From: Trueperaceae bacterium
GTDB lineage: Bacteria; Deinococcota; Deinococci; Deinococcales; Trueperaceae
DNA: 45,627 bases
Direction: 5' to 3'
Assembly (NCBI GenBank): GCA_030147925.1
Contig: JASBUK010000091.1
Coordinates: 1 to 45,627 of the forward strand
The notes under the pieces are model-generated. The model ran no database searches. It had not been told where the DNA came from and saw only the letters and a program-made list of their open reading frames with translations. Below are positions 16,400-25,938 of this stretch, piece by piece. The translations under genes and the position numbers were made by a program. Position 1 is the stretch's first letter. Every line of letters starts with the position of its first letter.

Positions 16400-17479
16400 T
16401 CAGGATAAATCGACCGGTGGTGTCACAAGTTGGCTACCGAACTCCTCGATTTGCGCAGAAATTTCTTCGGCCTGCTTGACCAGCTGGGTTTTGGTCAGCC
16501 GGGCAAAAAGCTGTTTCCTTTCGTCGTATACGTATTTTATAAGCGCAGCCAGGGCGTGACAACGCTGCAATTCGGGGATGTTTCGCACAATGTCTGCCAC
16601 ACGCGACTCGCTGACAGCAAGTTCGAACAGTCGCACCGAGTAAGCTTGTGATGAAGATTCGAGTGCTGTGACAATCCGCAGTTCTAATGTATCCAGATCA
16701 TGGAGTTCGCCCAAAATTTCCTGTAAGTTTTTCAGTTGCTGGATCATCCCGCGTCCGCCCACTAGCTCCTTGCGCAAGGGCTCGAGCACATAGCGCAATT
16801 TCTTAACGCTAAGACGGGCTTGGTGTAAAGGGTCGGCGTCTTGCGGCGACTTGATCTGCCCGAGTTGCTTGCCCAACTTAGCTGACAACTTGGCTAAAAC
16901 AGCACTAGTGGCCTCGGCAAAACCAGTGTTTTCAGAAACGTCTTTTGGCTGCGCGGCCTTCTCTGCTCGCGACAAGCGCTTACGCAGCTTCCCCTCGACA
17001 GAGTTAAATTCCTCGATAATCTCGTCAAAAGGTGCAGTTGTTTGCATCTCCTGGCTAAGGGTCTCCAGCATGAGGTCAATACCGCCATGCTGCAAACCGG
17101 TCAAGCGGTGACTTTGCTGCCTGAGCCAGGCGACATGAACCTGGGTGTCTCGGCCCATATTGGTGCGCGACATTAGCTGTGCGATTTCTCGGCGCAACTT
17201 AGCAACCGAAGGCTTGCCCAAATACCCCCGGTAAGCCTGTAAAAAAGCCCGCAAGCGTCGCAAACTCACCCGGAAGTCATGCAGCGCTTCCGCGTCGGCA
17301 GAATCGTTTAACCGCTTACTTGCCCTCGTCGCTTCGTCAAGAAGCGTCAAGGCTAAGCGGCGGGAGGCTAAGTTAGCTGGTTCAGTCAACAAACTGCGGG
17401 CCTGCGTTATCGCCTTAGAACCCTCCTCTTGCCTGCACAAAATCCAGCGCCTCTTGCTCATAAGCCATAAAGTTAGCAC
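16400..17479 (-). CDS. CHAD domain protein
   Basis: About 330-359 residues, strongly helical, with the conserved-histidine pattern of CHAD domains: LHDFRVSLRRLRAFLQAY near the N-terminus and DPLHQARLSVKKLRYVLEPL in the second half. Both carry the His-x2-R-x3-K/R-x2-R signature. CHAD proteins bind polyphosphate through this basic surface; enzymatic activity is not expected. The first ATG lies 65 bases inside the end of iolC. The codons after the iolC stop offer only TTG starts, so the true start is uncertain (17479, 17458 or a downstream TTG). It is the last gene of the inositol-type operon, with no obvious role in it. Confidence 0.85.
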   Translation of the reverse strand: MLTLWLMSKRRWILCRQEEGSKAITQARSLLTEPANLASRRLALTLLDEATRASKRLNDSADAEALHDFRVSLRRLRAFLQAYRGYLGKPSVAKLRREIAQLMSRTNMGRDTQVHVAWLRQQSHRLTGLQHGGIDLMLETLSQEMQTTAPFDEIIEEFNSVEGKLRKRLSRAEKAAQPKDVSENTGFAEATSAVLAKLSAKLGKQLGQIKSPQDADPLHQARLSVKKLRYVLEPLRKELVGGRGMIQQLKNLQEILGELHDLDTLELRIVTALESSSQAYSVRLFELAVSESRVADIVRNIPELQRCHALAALIKYVYDERKQLFARLTKTQLVKQAEEISAQIEEFGSQLVTPPVDLS

Positions 17480-18449
17480 AGCCGTGTCGCGTAACCACGA
17501 TAGCTCCGCAGGCGTTGCCCATGCGGGCGCTCTTAAACCAGTCCCAGCCTTTTAGTCGTCCATAGATAAAGCCGCTAGCAAAGGCGTCACCAGCACCAAG
17601 CACATTATGCACCTCAACCGGGAAACCAGCTGCCGCAATTACTTCACCCGAGCGCAAATGAACTGTAGCACCCTCGGCGCCCCTTTTTACCACCAATGCC
17701 TCAGGGCCCGAGGGTGCTGCCAATATCGCCCTGATATTGGCAACTAAGTCCCCCTGAATTTCCGGCGCCGTAATTTGCTGCTCGACAATCTTAAGCTGAC
17801 TGGGGTCACTAAGCATGGCGGCGTTGATTTCTTCTTCGGTACCAATGGCGACATCCACCAGTGGCAAAATGGCTCGCACATTCACGCCAAAGGCCCTGGG
17901 ATCATGCCACTGATCGGCCCTAAAGTCAAGGTCCATGAAGACAGTCGCCCCGGCAGCTTTGGCCTGTTCAGCAGCAAAAAAAGTGGCGCTGCGCCCCGGC
18001 TCTTTACTGAGGCCCGTACCAGAGATTTCCAGGGCGCGACTCTCTGAGAGTGGCGTAGCCAAAACATCGTCAATGTTCAGCTGGATATCGGCAGCGTTAT
18101 CACGGTAAAACACCAGCGGGAATTTGTCCGGCGGCTCTATACCCAACAGTACGGCGCTGGTACGCACCCCGACCTTGTGTGGAATATAATTGGTGTCCAC
18201 AGTTTCTTTGTTAAGAAAATGCACCACAAAGTCGCCAACCTTGTCCTGCCCGACAGCGGTTAATAGCGCTACATTGAGCCCCAGCCTTCTGGTGCCAACG
18301 GCAATATTGGTCGGGCTACCCCCGACATAGGCGGCAAAACTACTAATATCTTCAAAGGCCACACCGATATCGTTGGCATAAAGGTCGATAGACGAGCGAC
18401 CCATGGTGATGAGGTCGAACTTTTTTTTGACTTCACTCATAAGTGGCAA
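17415..18449 (-). CDS. iolC: 5-dehydro-2-deoxygluconokinase (first copy)
   Basis: PfkB/ribokinase-family kinase that phosphorylates 5-dehydro-2-deoxy-D-gluconate (DKG) in myo-inositol catabolism. FDLITMGRSSIDLYANDIG and FAAYVGGSPTNIAVGTRRLGL are the IolC N-terminal signature. NVLGAGDAFASGFIYGRLKGWDW is the PfkB C-terminal motif with the catalytic Asp. The length of 344 is close to stand-alone IolC; no IolJ-like aldolase domain is fused, unlike some Proteobacteria. It lies 13 bp after iolA. A second IolC is encoded at 29611-30663 on the other strand. Confidence 0.93.
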   Translation of the reverse strand: MPLMSEVKKKFDLITMGRSSIDLYANDIGVAFEDISSFAAYVGGSPTNIAVGTRRLGLNVALLTAVGQDKVGDFVVHFLNKETVDTNYIPHKVGVRTSAVLLGIEPPDKFPLVFYRDNAADIQLNIDDVLATPLSESRALEISGTGLSKEPGRSATFFAAEQAKAAGATVFMDLDFRADQWHDPRAFGVNVRAILPLVDVAIGTEEEINAAMLSDPSQLKIVEQQITAPEIQGDLVANIRAILAAPSGPEALVVKRGAEGATVHLRSGEVIAAAGFPVEVHNVLGAGDAFASGFIYGRLKGWDWFKSARMGNACGAIVVTRHGCANFMAYEQEALDFVQARGGF

Positions 18450-18462
18450 GACCAGTCAAAGA

Positions 18463-19944
18463 CTAAAACTGGCGACTCCACTCCTGAGGCCAACGTTCTA
18501 CCACTACCTTGGTTTGAGTGTAAAACTCGACGCCGTGTCTTGCCTGTGCGTGCAAATCACCAAAAAAACTGTCATTCCAACCACTGAAGGGGAAAAAGGC
18601 CATTGGGGCCGCCACTCCTAAATTGATGCCGATATTGCCGGCGTCCACGGCATAACGGAACTGCCGGGCGGCATAACCCGAGCTGGTAAACAGGCAGGCC
18701 TGATTGCCATAGTTGCGGTTGTTGACCAGGGCGATGGCCTCCTCTACAGTAGCAGTGTGCATCATACTAAGTACCGGGCCAAAGATTTCGGTGCGAGCAA
18801 TTTCGCCTTGTGGGTTTACATCGCCAAGAACCGTGGGATGGACAAAATAACCGTTTCTAAAACCGTCCACTTCCTTGCCGCGGCCATCCACCAAAAGATT
18901 GGCGCCTTCTGCTACGCCTTTTTCCACCAGACCTTCTATGCGGGTTTTACTGGCATCATTAATCACCGGGCCCATGACCACGTCTTCATCGAGGCCATAA
19001 CCCACCCGGCGGCTCGTAGCGTCCTCGATGATTCTGGCGGTGAATTCTTCTTTGGCTTTGCCCACAGTAATAGCCACGGACGTCGCTAGACAGCGCTGCC
19101 CCGCGCAACCAAAGGCGCTGTCGGCCAGAATGCGGGTCGCCATTTCCATATCGGCGTCAGGCAGTACCACCGCGGGGTTTTTAGCGCCACCCTGGCACTG
19201 GGCACGTTTGCCGTTGGCCGTGGCGCGACTGTAAATGTATTTGGCTACCGGAGTGGAGCCGACAAAGGAAATGGCGCGAACATCCGGGTGGTCTAAAAGC
19301 GCGTCTACGGTGTCCTTACCACCGTTGACCAACTGCACCACCCCCGGCGGGAAGCCCGAGAGCTCGAGCAGTTCAAAGATTTTTTGTGTGGTCATAGGCA
19401 CTTTTTCGCTGGGTTTAAGGATAAAGCAGTTACCCGTCGCCACTGCGTAAGGCAAAAACCACAGCGGAATCATGCCCGGAAAATTAAAAGGTGTAATGGC
19501 CGCCACCACACCAAGCGGCTGGCGAATCATGTGTTCGTCTATACCCCGGGCAATATCTTCGTTGTTTTGCCCCTGCATCAAAATGGGCGTGCCACAGGCC
19601 ACCTCAACATTTTCTATGCCTCGGCGCATCTCCCCTATGCTTTCTTTATAAGTCTTGCCACATTCGTTGGTGATGGTTTTAGCCAGTTCGTCAAGCCGCT
19701 CCTCTAAGAGCATTTTGAATTTAAAGAGAGGCTGAATCCGGTCACCAACAGGTGTCATACGCCAATCTTTAAAAGCTTCTTTGGCCTTTGTTACCGCCTC
19801 CGCAATTTCGTCTTTGGGGCTGAGCGGCACTTCAGCAATCACTTCGGCGGTGGCCGGGTTGCGCACGTCCAGATGGTCGCTGCTTACGCTCTCCCACTGG
19901 CCGCCAATATAGTTGAGCAACTGTTTTGCAGAGGTTGTGGTCAT
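18463..19944 (-). CDS. iolA: Methylmalonate/malonate-semialdehyde dehydrogenase (CoA-acylating)
   Basis: Converts malonate semialdehyde, the last inositol-specific intermediate, to acetyl-CoA with NAD and CoA. A 493-residue aldehyde dehydrogenase. LLNYIGGQW at the start, [51 protein letters not shown] and [15 protein letters not shown] with catalytic Cys285 are characteristic of the MmsA/IolA branch rather than of general ALDHs. Valine degradation is an alternative role. Its position between iolE and iolC makes the inositol role more likely. It starts 44 bp after iolE. Confidence 0.95.
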   Translation of the reverse strand: MTTTSAKQLLNYIGGQWESVSSDHLDVRNPATAEVIAEVPLSPKDEIAEAVTKAKEAFKDWRMTPVGDRIQPLFKFKMLLEERLDELAKTITNECGKTYKESIGEMRRGIENVEVACGTPILMQGQNNEDIARGIDEHMIRQPLGVVAAITPFNFPGMIPLWFLPYAVATGNCFILKPSEKVPMTTQKIFELLELSGFPPGVVQLVNGGKDTVDALLDHPDVRAISFVGSTPVAKYIYSRATANGKRAQCQGGAKNPAVVLPDADMEMATRILADSAFGCAGQRCLATSVAITVGKAKEEFTARIIEDATSRRVGYGLDEDVVMGPVINDASKTRIEGLVEKGVAEGANLLVDGRGKEVDGFRNGYFVHPTVLGDVNPQGEIARTEIFGPVLSMMHTATVEEAIALVNNRNYGNQACLFTSSGYAARQFRYAVDAGNIGINLGVAAPMAFFPFSGWNDSFFGDLHAQARHGVEFYTQTKVVVERWPQEWSRQF

Positions 19945-19988
19945 TATTTTTTCTCCTTAAATATCAATGATGATTTTCCGCCAACTTT

Positions 19989-20891
19989 TTATAAACCCAA
20001 ACTCCTTAAGTACTCCCGGTTGCGTTTGGCGCTTTCCCGGGGCTCGCCCATGCCGGGCAAGACATCTTGTTCTACTACCAACCAGCCCCCATAAGCGATA
20101 CGCTTTAAGGTCTTAATTACAGCGGGAAAGTCCACCACACCCTGACCCAACTCGCTGAAAAGACCTTTGCCAATCATGTGGTTGTAATTCCAGCCCGCAA
20201 CTTTGGCCTGCTCGACCACTTTGGGCTCAAAATCCTTTAGGTGCAGCAGCCAAATACGGCTGGCATATTTCTCGATGCCTGTAACCGGGTCGCCGCCACC
20301 CAAGACGTGGTGTCCGGTATCAAAGACAATGCCCACTAATTCAGGATCGGTGAGGCTTAAGAATCTGTCGATCTCCGCAGGAGTTTCTACATAGGTGGAG
20401 CCGTGCGGGTGCAGAGCCGAGCGCAAACCGGTTTCGCGTTTTACCGCTTCGGCAACGCGCATCACTCCCTCACTGTAAATTTTCCAGCCGTCGTCACTGA
20501 GCATGTGCTCCAGTCTGATGCGCCCGGTGTTGCGGTCACGCATAGGCACGGTGCTGTGGTCGTCGCCAATGTTGATAGTACAGCTAGGCCCACCTACTTC
20601 CGCCAGCAAGTCAGCGACTCGCAAAGCCCGCTCAACACCGACATGGTGATAGTCTCGGTCATAAAGCCTAATGGAGACCCAGGAGCCGATCATGCTTAAG
20701 TTTCTGGCCGTTAGCTCAGCTTTTAGCTTTTTGGGATCAGTAGGCATAAAGCCCCAGTCACCCAGCTCGGTGCCTACATAGCCCGTTTCGGCCAACTCAT
20801 CTAACATTTGTGAATAAGAAATGCTGCGTTCGCCTGCCGTGTTTTCTATGGTTCCACAGGAACAAGGAGCGTTGCCTAGTTTTAGTGTCAT
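19989..20891 (-). CDS. iolE: Inosose dehydratase-type sugar isomerase/epimerase
   Basis: A 300-residue xylose-isomerase-like TIM barrel. Candidate metal ligands lie in ELGDWGF, ALHPHGSTYVET, IVFDTGHHVLGGGDP and LLHLKDF, and the C-terminal GGWLVVEQDVLPGMGEPRES is close to IolE and IolI. IolE removes water from 2-keto-myo-inositol to give the trihydroxycyclohexanedione used by IolD. The closely related IolI isomerase is the alternative. Since no other dehydratase candidate is present, iolE is the better call. Its start overlaps the iolG stop by four bases (ATGA), so the two are translationally coupled. Confidence 0.85.
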   Translation of the reverse strand: MTLKLGNAPCSCGTIENTAGERSISYSQMLDELAETGYVGTELGDWGFMPTDPKKLKAELTARNLSMIGSWVSIRLYDRDYHHVGVERALRVADLLAEVGGPSCTINIGDDHSTVPMRDRNTGRIRLEHMLSDDGWKIYSEGVMRVAEAVKRETGLRSALHPHGSTYVETPAEIDRFLSLTDPELVGIVFDTGHHVLGGGDPVTGIEKYASRIWLLHLKDFEPKVVEQAKVAGWNYNHMIGKGLFSELGQGVVDFPAVIKTLKRIAYGGWLVVEQDVLPGMGEPRESAKRNREYLRSLGL

Positions 20892-21895
20892 CTTATCTCC
20901 GCAATCTCTACCGGACGTTGCTCTTTGAGGCTTTTGGTCGCGGCGTCCGCTACGCGCAATGACTCGATGGCGTCACTCGCGCCCGGCTCGGGGCTGCACC
21001 CTTTAAGTACGGCATTTACAAAATTCTGGAGCTCGAGCCTGTAAGCGGCGGTAAAACGCTCGATAAAAAAGTAATAAAAGTCGCCGTGAATACCCCTCTT
21101 ATCATAACGCCATACTTTAGTCGCCCGTTCGTCCTCGGTAAGCAGTTTGCCCTTTTCACCGTGCACTTCTACCCGCAGGTCATAGCCGTAAACGGTGCGG
21201 CGGCTGTTTTGAATCACACCAATAGCCCCTGAGGCAAACTCTAAGGTGAGGATGCTGGTGTCCACATCGCCGTATTTTTCGTAGACCGGATCAACCAGCA
21301 CCCGCCCCAAGGCCGTAACCCGCTCAATCTCACCGGCCACAAAACGAGCCGTGTCAATATCATGAATGACCGAATCGCGGTAAAAACCTCCCGAGCTGGC
21401 AATATAAGCCTCGGGTGAAGGCCCCGGATCACTGGACTGGCTGCGGAAAATCTCCACTTTACCAATCTCCCCGGCATGTACGGCTCGAACCACCTCCGCA
21501 TAACCCGGGTCAAAACGGCGGTTGAAGCCAATTTGAAAAGGAACAGCGGCCTCTTTAACGGCATTCATGGCGTCAATGGTCTCCTGTAAATCCAGGGCTA
21601 CGGGCTTTTCACAAAAGATGGCCTTGCCTGCTTTAGCAGCGGCTTTAATCTGTGCGGCATGCTGTGTAGTCGGCGAGGCAATCAGCACCGCGTCAATGGC
21701 GCTGTCGGTGAAAATCCGCTCGGCATCCTGGGTGGCATAAGCCCCGCCGTAGGCCGCCTTTTGCGCTGCTTCAGTCAGCGCATCCATCACCCCAACCAAA
21801 TGCGCACCGTCCACGGCGCCGGCAATGTGTCTGGCATGCAAGGCGCCTATGCGCCCGGCGCCAATCACTCCAAAACCTAGTGACTTTGTGCTCAT
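20888..21895 (-). CDS. iolG: myo-Inositol 2-dehydrogenase
   Basis: Gfo/Idh/MocA-family NAD-dependent dehydrogenase, 335 residues, oxidising myo-inositol to 2-keto-myo-inositol. The Rossmann loop GVIGAGRIGALHARHI, CEKPVALDL with the catalytic Lys, GFNRRFDPGYAEV, and DSVIHDIDTARFV with the catalytic Asp/His pair are all present and match inositol dehydrogenases closely. It overlaps iolE by four bases. About 200 bp separate it from iolD upstream, and that gap contains a TTGACA/TGTCAA inverted repeat. Confidence 0.9.
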   Translation of the reverse strand: MSTKSLGFGVIGAGRIGALHARHIAGAVDGAHLVGVMDALTEAAQKAAYGGAYATQDAERIFTDSAIDAVLIASPTTQHAAQIKAAAKAGKAIFCEKPVALDLQETIDAMNAVKEAAVPFQIGFNRRFDPGYAEVVRAVHAGEIGKVEIFRSQSSDPGPSPEAYIASSGGFYRDSVIHDIDTARFVAGEIERVTALGRVLVDPVYEKYGDVDTSILTLEFASGAIGVIQNSRRTVYGYDLRVEVHGEKGKLLTEDERATKVWRYDKRGIHGDFYYFFIERFTAAYRLELQNFVNAVLKGCSPEPGASDAIESLRVADAATKSLKEQRPVEIAEIR

Positions 21896-21974
21896 CGTTC
21901 AGGCATCACTCGCTTTCTAAGATATCTTAATAGTCCGTTTCATTCTCGACTATGTCGGCACCGCTCGGATGGTA

Positions 21975-21988
21975 TTGACAACTGTCAA
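21975..21988. promoter_or_regulatory. Inverted repeat TTGACA-AC-TGTCAA in the iolD-iolG gap
   Basis: Perfect 6+6 inverted repeat with a 2-bp spacer, 80-93 bp upstream of the iolG start. On the plus strand TTGACA is followed after 16 bp by TATAAA, which could act as a promoter antisense to the iolD 3' end. On the minus strand no good -10 was found. It could be an operator. The evidence is sequence symmetry only. Confidence 0.35.
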
Positions 21989-22095
21989 CAACGCTATATA
22001 AAGCCAGAAAACTAACCGGTTGAGGTTTCAACTTATCCACTTAGCAGACATAAAGCTATGGGCTGAAAACCGGCTTTTTAACGGAATCGGTATCC

Positions 22096-23973
22096 CTACT
22101 TAAACAGAACCTGTTTTTTCTTGTCTTCCTCGTAGCTCTCTCGCGCTTTTTTCACGCTTTCTAAGTTTGAGGTTTCGGCAATAGGCACCTCCCACCAGCC
22201 GCCAAAGTCGTAGCTGCCCACGCGTTTTTCCGGGTCAACTTCAACCACGATGACTTTGACACCTTTATCTGTCTTGGCTTTTTGCAAAGCGGCGCGAAAC
22301 TCCGCTTCGGTTTTGCTGTAAAACGCCTGCGCTCCCATAGACTCGGCATGTTTAGCGTAGTCTACTGGCACGTAATCGCCCTCTAAAAGTCCGGTCTTAT
22401 GGTCACGATGGCGCAGCTCGAGCCCAAAATGCGGCGTGCCGCAAGAACGCTGCAAACCGTGAATGCTCTGAAAACCGTGGTTGTCCACCACTACCACAAT
22501 AAGATCAAGACCTTCGGCCACAGCGGTAACAATCTCGCTGTTCATCATCAGATAAGAGCCATCCCCGATCATGACGACCACCTGACGTTCCGGCTCGGCC
22601 AAACGCACGCCAATCCCGGCGGGAATTTCATAACCCATGCAGGAATAACCGTATTCGACATGATAGGCAAGCGGGTCGCTGGCACGCCAGATTTTGGGGA
22701 GTTCGCCGGGCATGCTACCAGCGGCATTTATCATCACGGCGTCACCCCCCATGATCTCGTTTACCATACCCAGTACTTCACCCTGGCCCAGATTTTCCGG
22801 CTCTTTAACCCGGATAATCTCGTCAACCGTGCTATCCCAATCGCTTTTAAGCTGGCTTAACTCGCTGCGACGACTGCTGCTCTGATAGCCTCCGGCTTTC
22901 AGCATCTCGGCAAGTGCGGTAAGCGTAAGTTTGGCGTCGGCGACTACCGGCAGCGCAAAAAGCTTGTGCGCGTCCATAGCCACCACATTGATGCCGATGA
23001 TTTTAGCCTGGGCAGAGAAAGTGGTTTTCGAACCGGTAGTAAAATCGCCAAGGCGCGTGCCAATGGCCAAGATCACATCGGCGTGACTACTGATGCGGCT
23101 GGCCGCTGCGCCCGCCAAGGCGCCGACAGTGCCCATATTCAGCGGATGATCCCAACTCAGGCTTCCCTTGCCCGCTTGTGTTTCCGTTACCGGAATGCCG
23201 AAATCTTTAGCAAAAGCATCTAGTTCTTTAGTTGCCTGGCTATATTTCACGCCGCCCCCGGCAATAATCAGTGGACGTTGAGCATTTTTTAGCAAGTCGG
23301 TGACCTGCGCCAGCAGTTCCGCTTCGGCTGGGGGCCGACGCACCCGCCATACCCGCTTTTCAAACATGGCGGTGGGCCAGTCAAAGGCTTCGGCCTGCAC
23401 GTCCTCAGGCAGTGAGATGGTTACCGCCCCCGTTTCCGCCGGGTCGCTAAGCACCCGCATAGCCTCGGGCAGGGCGTGCAAGAGCTGCTCGGGTCTAGAA
23501 ATCCGGGTAAAGAAACGACTTACCGGCCTAAAGATATCGTTAATGCTCAGGTCGTGTTCGCTGCTGTGCTCGAGCTGTTGTAACACTGGGTCAGGTATGC
23601 GACTGGCAAAATAATCCGAGGGTAAGAGTAAAACCGGCAAACGATTGACCGTGGCTAGCGCCGCACCGGTCACCATGTTGCTCGAGCCTGGCCCCACCGA
23701 AGCGGTACAGGCGAAGGTCGCTAAACGGTTCGTATGTTTGGCATAGGCCGCCGCGATATGCACCTGGGCCTGCTCGTTTTGAGGACGGTAAAAAGGCAAA
23801 TTGAGTTCTTGCCCATATTCCTGTAGAGCCTGACCCAAACCCGCTACATTACCGTGGCCCATAATGCCCCAGACACCGGCAATAAGACGGCGCTCTTCGC
23901 CGTCAAGTTCGCTGTATTGCCTGGCCAGGAAATGTACGAGCGCCTGAGCAACCGTCATACGCACTGTCTTCAT
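22096..23973 (-). CDS. iolD: 3D-(3,5/4)-trihydroxycyclohexane-1,2-dione hydrolase
   Basis: Thiamine-diphosphate enzyme that opens the cyclohexanedione ring to 5-deoxy-D-glucuronate. The 625 residues follow the acetolactate-synthase plan: an N-terminal Pyr domain (GVWGIMGHGNVAGLGQAL, a glutamate-containing PQNEQAQVHIAAAYAK segment), a central Rossmann-like domain (PLIIAGGGVKYS, GTVGALAGAAA) and a C-terminal PP domain (EYGYSCMGYEIPAGIG, VVVMIGDGSYLMMNSE, then VVVVDNHGFQSI). This matches IolD closely. The start ATG overlaps the stop of the upstream dehydrogenase gene (ATGA) behind a GAGGTGA ribosome site. Confidence 0.95.
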   Translation of the reverse strand: MKTVRMTVAQALVHFLARQYSELDGEERRLIAGVWGIMGHGNVAGLGQALQEYGQELNLPFYRPQNEQAQVHIAAAYAKHTNRLATFACTASVGPGSSNMVTGAALATVNRLPVLLLPSDYFASRIPDPVLQQLEHSSEHDLSINDIFRPVSRFFTRISRPEQLLHALPEAMRVLSDPAETGAVTISLPEDVQAEAFDWPTAMFEKRVWRVRRPPAEAELLAQVTDLLKNAQRPLIIAGGGVKYSQATKELDAFAKDFGIPVTETQAGKGSLSWDHPLNMGTVGALAGAAASRISSHADVILAIGTRLGDFTTGSKTTFSAQAKIIGINVVAMDAHKLFALPVVADAKLTLTALAEMLKAGGYQSSSRRSELSQLKSDWDSTVDEIIRVKEPENLGQGEVLGMVNEIMGGDAVMINAAGSMPGELPKIWRASDPLAYHVEYGYSCMGYEIPAGIGVRLAEPERQVVVMIGDGSYLMMNSEIVTAVAEGLDLIVVVVDNHGFQSIHGLQRSCGTPHFGLELRHRDHKTGLLEGDYVPVDYAKHAESMGAQAFYSKTEAEFRAALQKAKTDKGVKVIVVEVDPEKRVGSYDFGGWWEVPIAETSNLESVKKARESYEEDKKKQVLFK

Positions 23974-24983
23974 AACGTCACCTCTTTTCCAAACGTTTGC
24001 ACGTTGACAACTTTGCCGGTTTCTAATGACTGTTGCGCAGCCAGAGCCAAGCGCAAACTCTCGGTGGCATCCGCCGCGGTGGGGCTCACCGGTCGCCCTG
24101 CCTGTATATTTTTGGCAAAAGCAATGATTTCGGCGGCATAGGCCTCGGGAAAACGCTGGTCAAAATGCTGCGGGTAATCATGTATCACGCCTTGCTCACC
24201 CCAAAACTGGAGGTTAAGCTGCTGCTTTTTCTCCAGATGATATTTGCCTTTCTCACCAATTATATCGGCAACGATCTCGTAACCATAGGCGGTGTTAAGA
24301 GCACCCTCAAACGTACCCAGGGCACCGCTGCAAAAGCGCAGCGTGGCAACCGCTAAGTCAAACAAGCCGAATTCCCGCAAACTTTCATCCCGCACCGCAC
24401 CGCCAATGCAGTAAACTTCCTCGACTTCGCCAAAGAAAAAACGTGCAGTATCAAGATCATGAATCCCCAAATCAACCATGATGCCGCCGCTAGTCTTTAA
24501 GAACTCAAGCTTGGGCGCAAAAGGGTCACGGCTAATGGCGCGAAAATTCTCAAGCTTGCCGAGTTCAGCTGACTCGAGCCTTCTTTTTACTTCGATATAA
24601 GCTGGATCGTAACGGCGCTGAAAGCCCACCTGACAAGGCACGCCCGTTTCCTGCACTGTGCGCACCACTGCCTCGGCAGCAGCAAGGGAATCAGCAACGG
24701 GTTTTTCCACAAAAATCGCTTTGCCGGCCTGGGCCGCTTGCATTACTAACTCTGCATGTGTGGGGGTGGGGGTGGTGATGATGACAGCCTCGATACCCGA
24801 GTCATTAAAAACTTCCTCAAGGGTCAAAACCTTGGCATTAAAGACGCTGGCAACCACCTGGGCATTTTCGCTGATATTGTCAACAACTGCGGCAATGCGA
24901 ACGTCAAGAAGACTGCTAAGTACTTTGGCATGGGTTTGCCCCATGCGACCTGCGCCAATCATGGCCACATTTAAGGCTTTCAT
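23970..24983 (-). CDS. Inositol dehydrogenase-like oxidoreductase (second copy)
   Basis: 337-residue Gfo/Idh/MocA protein. It shows NVAMIGAGRMGQTHAKVLSS, VEKPVADSLAAAE with the catalytic Lys, GFQRRYDPAYIEVKRRL and IMVDLGIHDLDTARFF. It is a clear paralogue of the IolG at 20888-21895 and shares the D-x3-H motif. It could oxidise scyllo-inositol or another isomer; the substrate is not determinable here. It is coupled to iolD by a four-base overlap and follows the ABC ATPase gene by 55 bp. Confidence 0.88.
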   Translation of the reverse strand: MKALNVAMIGAGRMGQTHAKVLSSLLDVRIAAVVDNISENAQVVASVFNAKVLTLEEVFNDSGIEAVIITTPTPTHAELVMQAAQAGKAIFVEKPVADSLAAAEAVVRTVQETGVPCQVGFQRRYDPAYIEVKRRLESAELGKLENFRAISRDPFAPKLEFLKTSGGIMVDLGIHDLDTARFFFGEVEEVYCIGGAVRDESLREFGLFDLAVATLRFCSGALGTFEGALNTAYGYEIVADIIGEKGKYHLEKKQQLNLQFWGEQGVIHDYPQHFDQRFPEAYAAEIIAFAKNIQAGRPVSPTAADATESLRLALAAQQSLETGKVVNVQTFGKEVTL

Positions 24984-25038
24984 CTGACCCCTAAGAACTT
25001 ACACAAGAAAAACTTTGGCATGACCCGTCCTTATAAAA

Positions 25039-25938
25039 TTAATTTTGTTCCTTACGAACTTTTTCGCTTTCCTGATGTAACTCTTTAGCCAAGGCTTGTT
25101 CGGCTGCTGCGGTCGCTTCATATTGAGAAGCCTGGCCTTTGGCCTGGGCTTCATCGCTACGAGCAAATTCCTCTAACTCTGATTGGAGCGCATCCAGTTC
25201 CTCGGTGCCTGCCATCATGCCTAAAACTTGCTCGCGGCTGACCTCGTTTTTAGCAAAAGTGCCATAAGATTGACCACGCTTTAAGATGGTGAATTTATCC
25301 CCTACCGGATAAGCATGGTGGACGTTGTGGGTAATAAAGATAACGCCAAGCCCGCGCGTCTTGGCCTGGACAATATAACGCAGCACTACCCCGGCCTGTT
25401 TAACGCCCAGCGCCGCTGTGGGCTCATCGAGGATAAGTATTTTAGCCCCGAAGTAAACCGCGCGTGAAATCGCTACGCACTGCCGCTCACCACCGGACAT
25501 AGTGCCCACGGCCTGGGAAGGGTCTCTGATATCGATGCCCATCTTGGCCATTTCCGCCACCACTGTTTTGTCACCAAAATTCTTATCAAAAAACTTAAAA
25601 GGCCCCCAGCCCTTAACCGGCTCGCGGCCCAAAAAGAAATTGCGGGTCACGCTCATCAGCGGTTGAATCGAGAGATGTTGATGAACCGTAGCAATCCCGG
25701 CTCGCTGGGCATCGCGGGGGGAATTAAAAACTACCGGCTTGCCCTCAATTAAAATCTTCCCAGAGGTCTGTTTGTGAACCCCGGAGATAGTCTTGATCAA
25801 GGTGCTCTTACCTGCGCCGTTATCCCCCAGCAGGCACATTACTTCGCCGGGATTAACAGACATGGACACGTCATTAAGGGCGATAACCGAGCCAAAGGTC
25901 TTGACAATATCCTGCAGTTCCACCAGTGGAGTCGTCAT
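25039..25938 (-). CDS. Sugar ABC transporter ATP-binding protein
   Basis: Energises import of the sugar, here presumably inositol. A single nucleotide-binding domain: Walker [11 protein letters not shown]-loop around [10 protein letters not shown], signature [14 protein letters not shown], Walker [13 protein letters not shown] and an H-loop in [10 protein letters not shown]. The family (RbsA/FrcA-type) is usually either a fused double NBD of about 500 residues or a single domain of about 260. This protein has one domain plus a charged Glu/Gln/Ala-rich tail (about 240-299) likely to form a coiled coil. Its start overlaps the permease stop by one base. Confidence 0.93.
   Translation of the reverse strand: MTTPLVELQDIVKTFGSVIALNDVSMSVNPGEVMCLLGDNGAGKSTLIKTISGVHKQTSGKILIEGKPVVFNSPRDAQRAGIATVHQHLSIQPLMSVTRNFFLGREPVKGWGPFKFFDKNFGDKTVVAEMAKMGIDIRDPSQAVGTMSGGERQCVAISRAVYFGAKILILDEPTAALGVKQAGVVLRYIVQAKTRGLGVIFITHNVHHAYPVGDKFTILKRGQSYGTFAKNEVSREQVLGMMAGTEELDALQSELEEFARSDEAQAKGQASQYEATAAAEQALAKELHQESEKVRKEQN

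Noticed and set aside
22399-22860. A 153-codon plus-strand open frame opposite iolD
   Set aside because: Antisense to highly conserved ThDP-enzyme motifs; composition is that of a shadow frame, with no ribosome site or neighbour on that strand.
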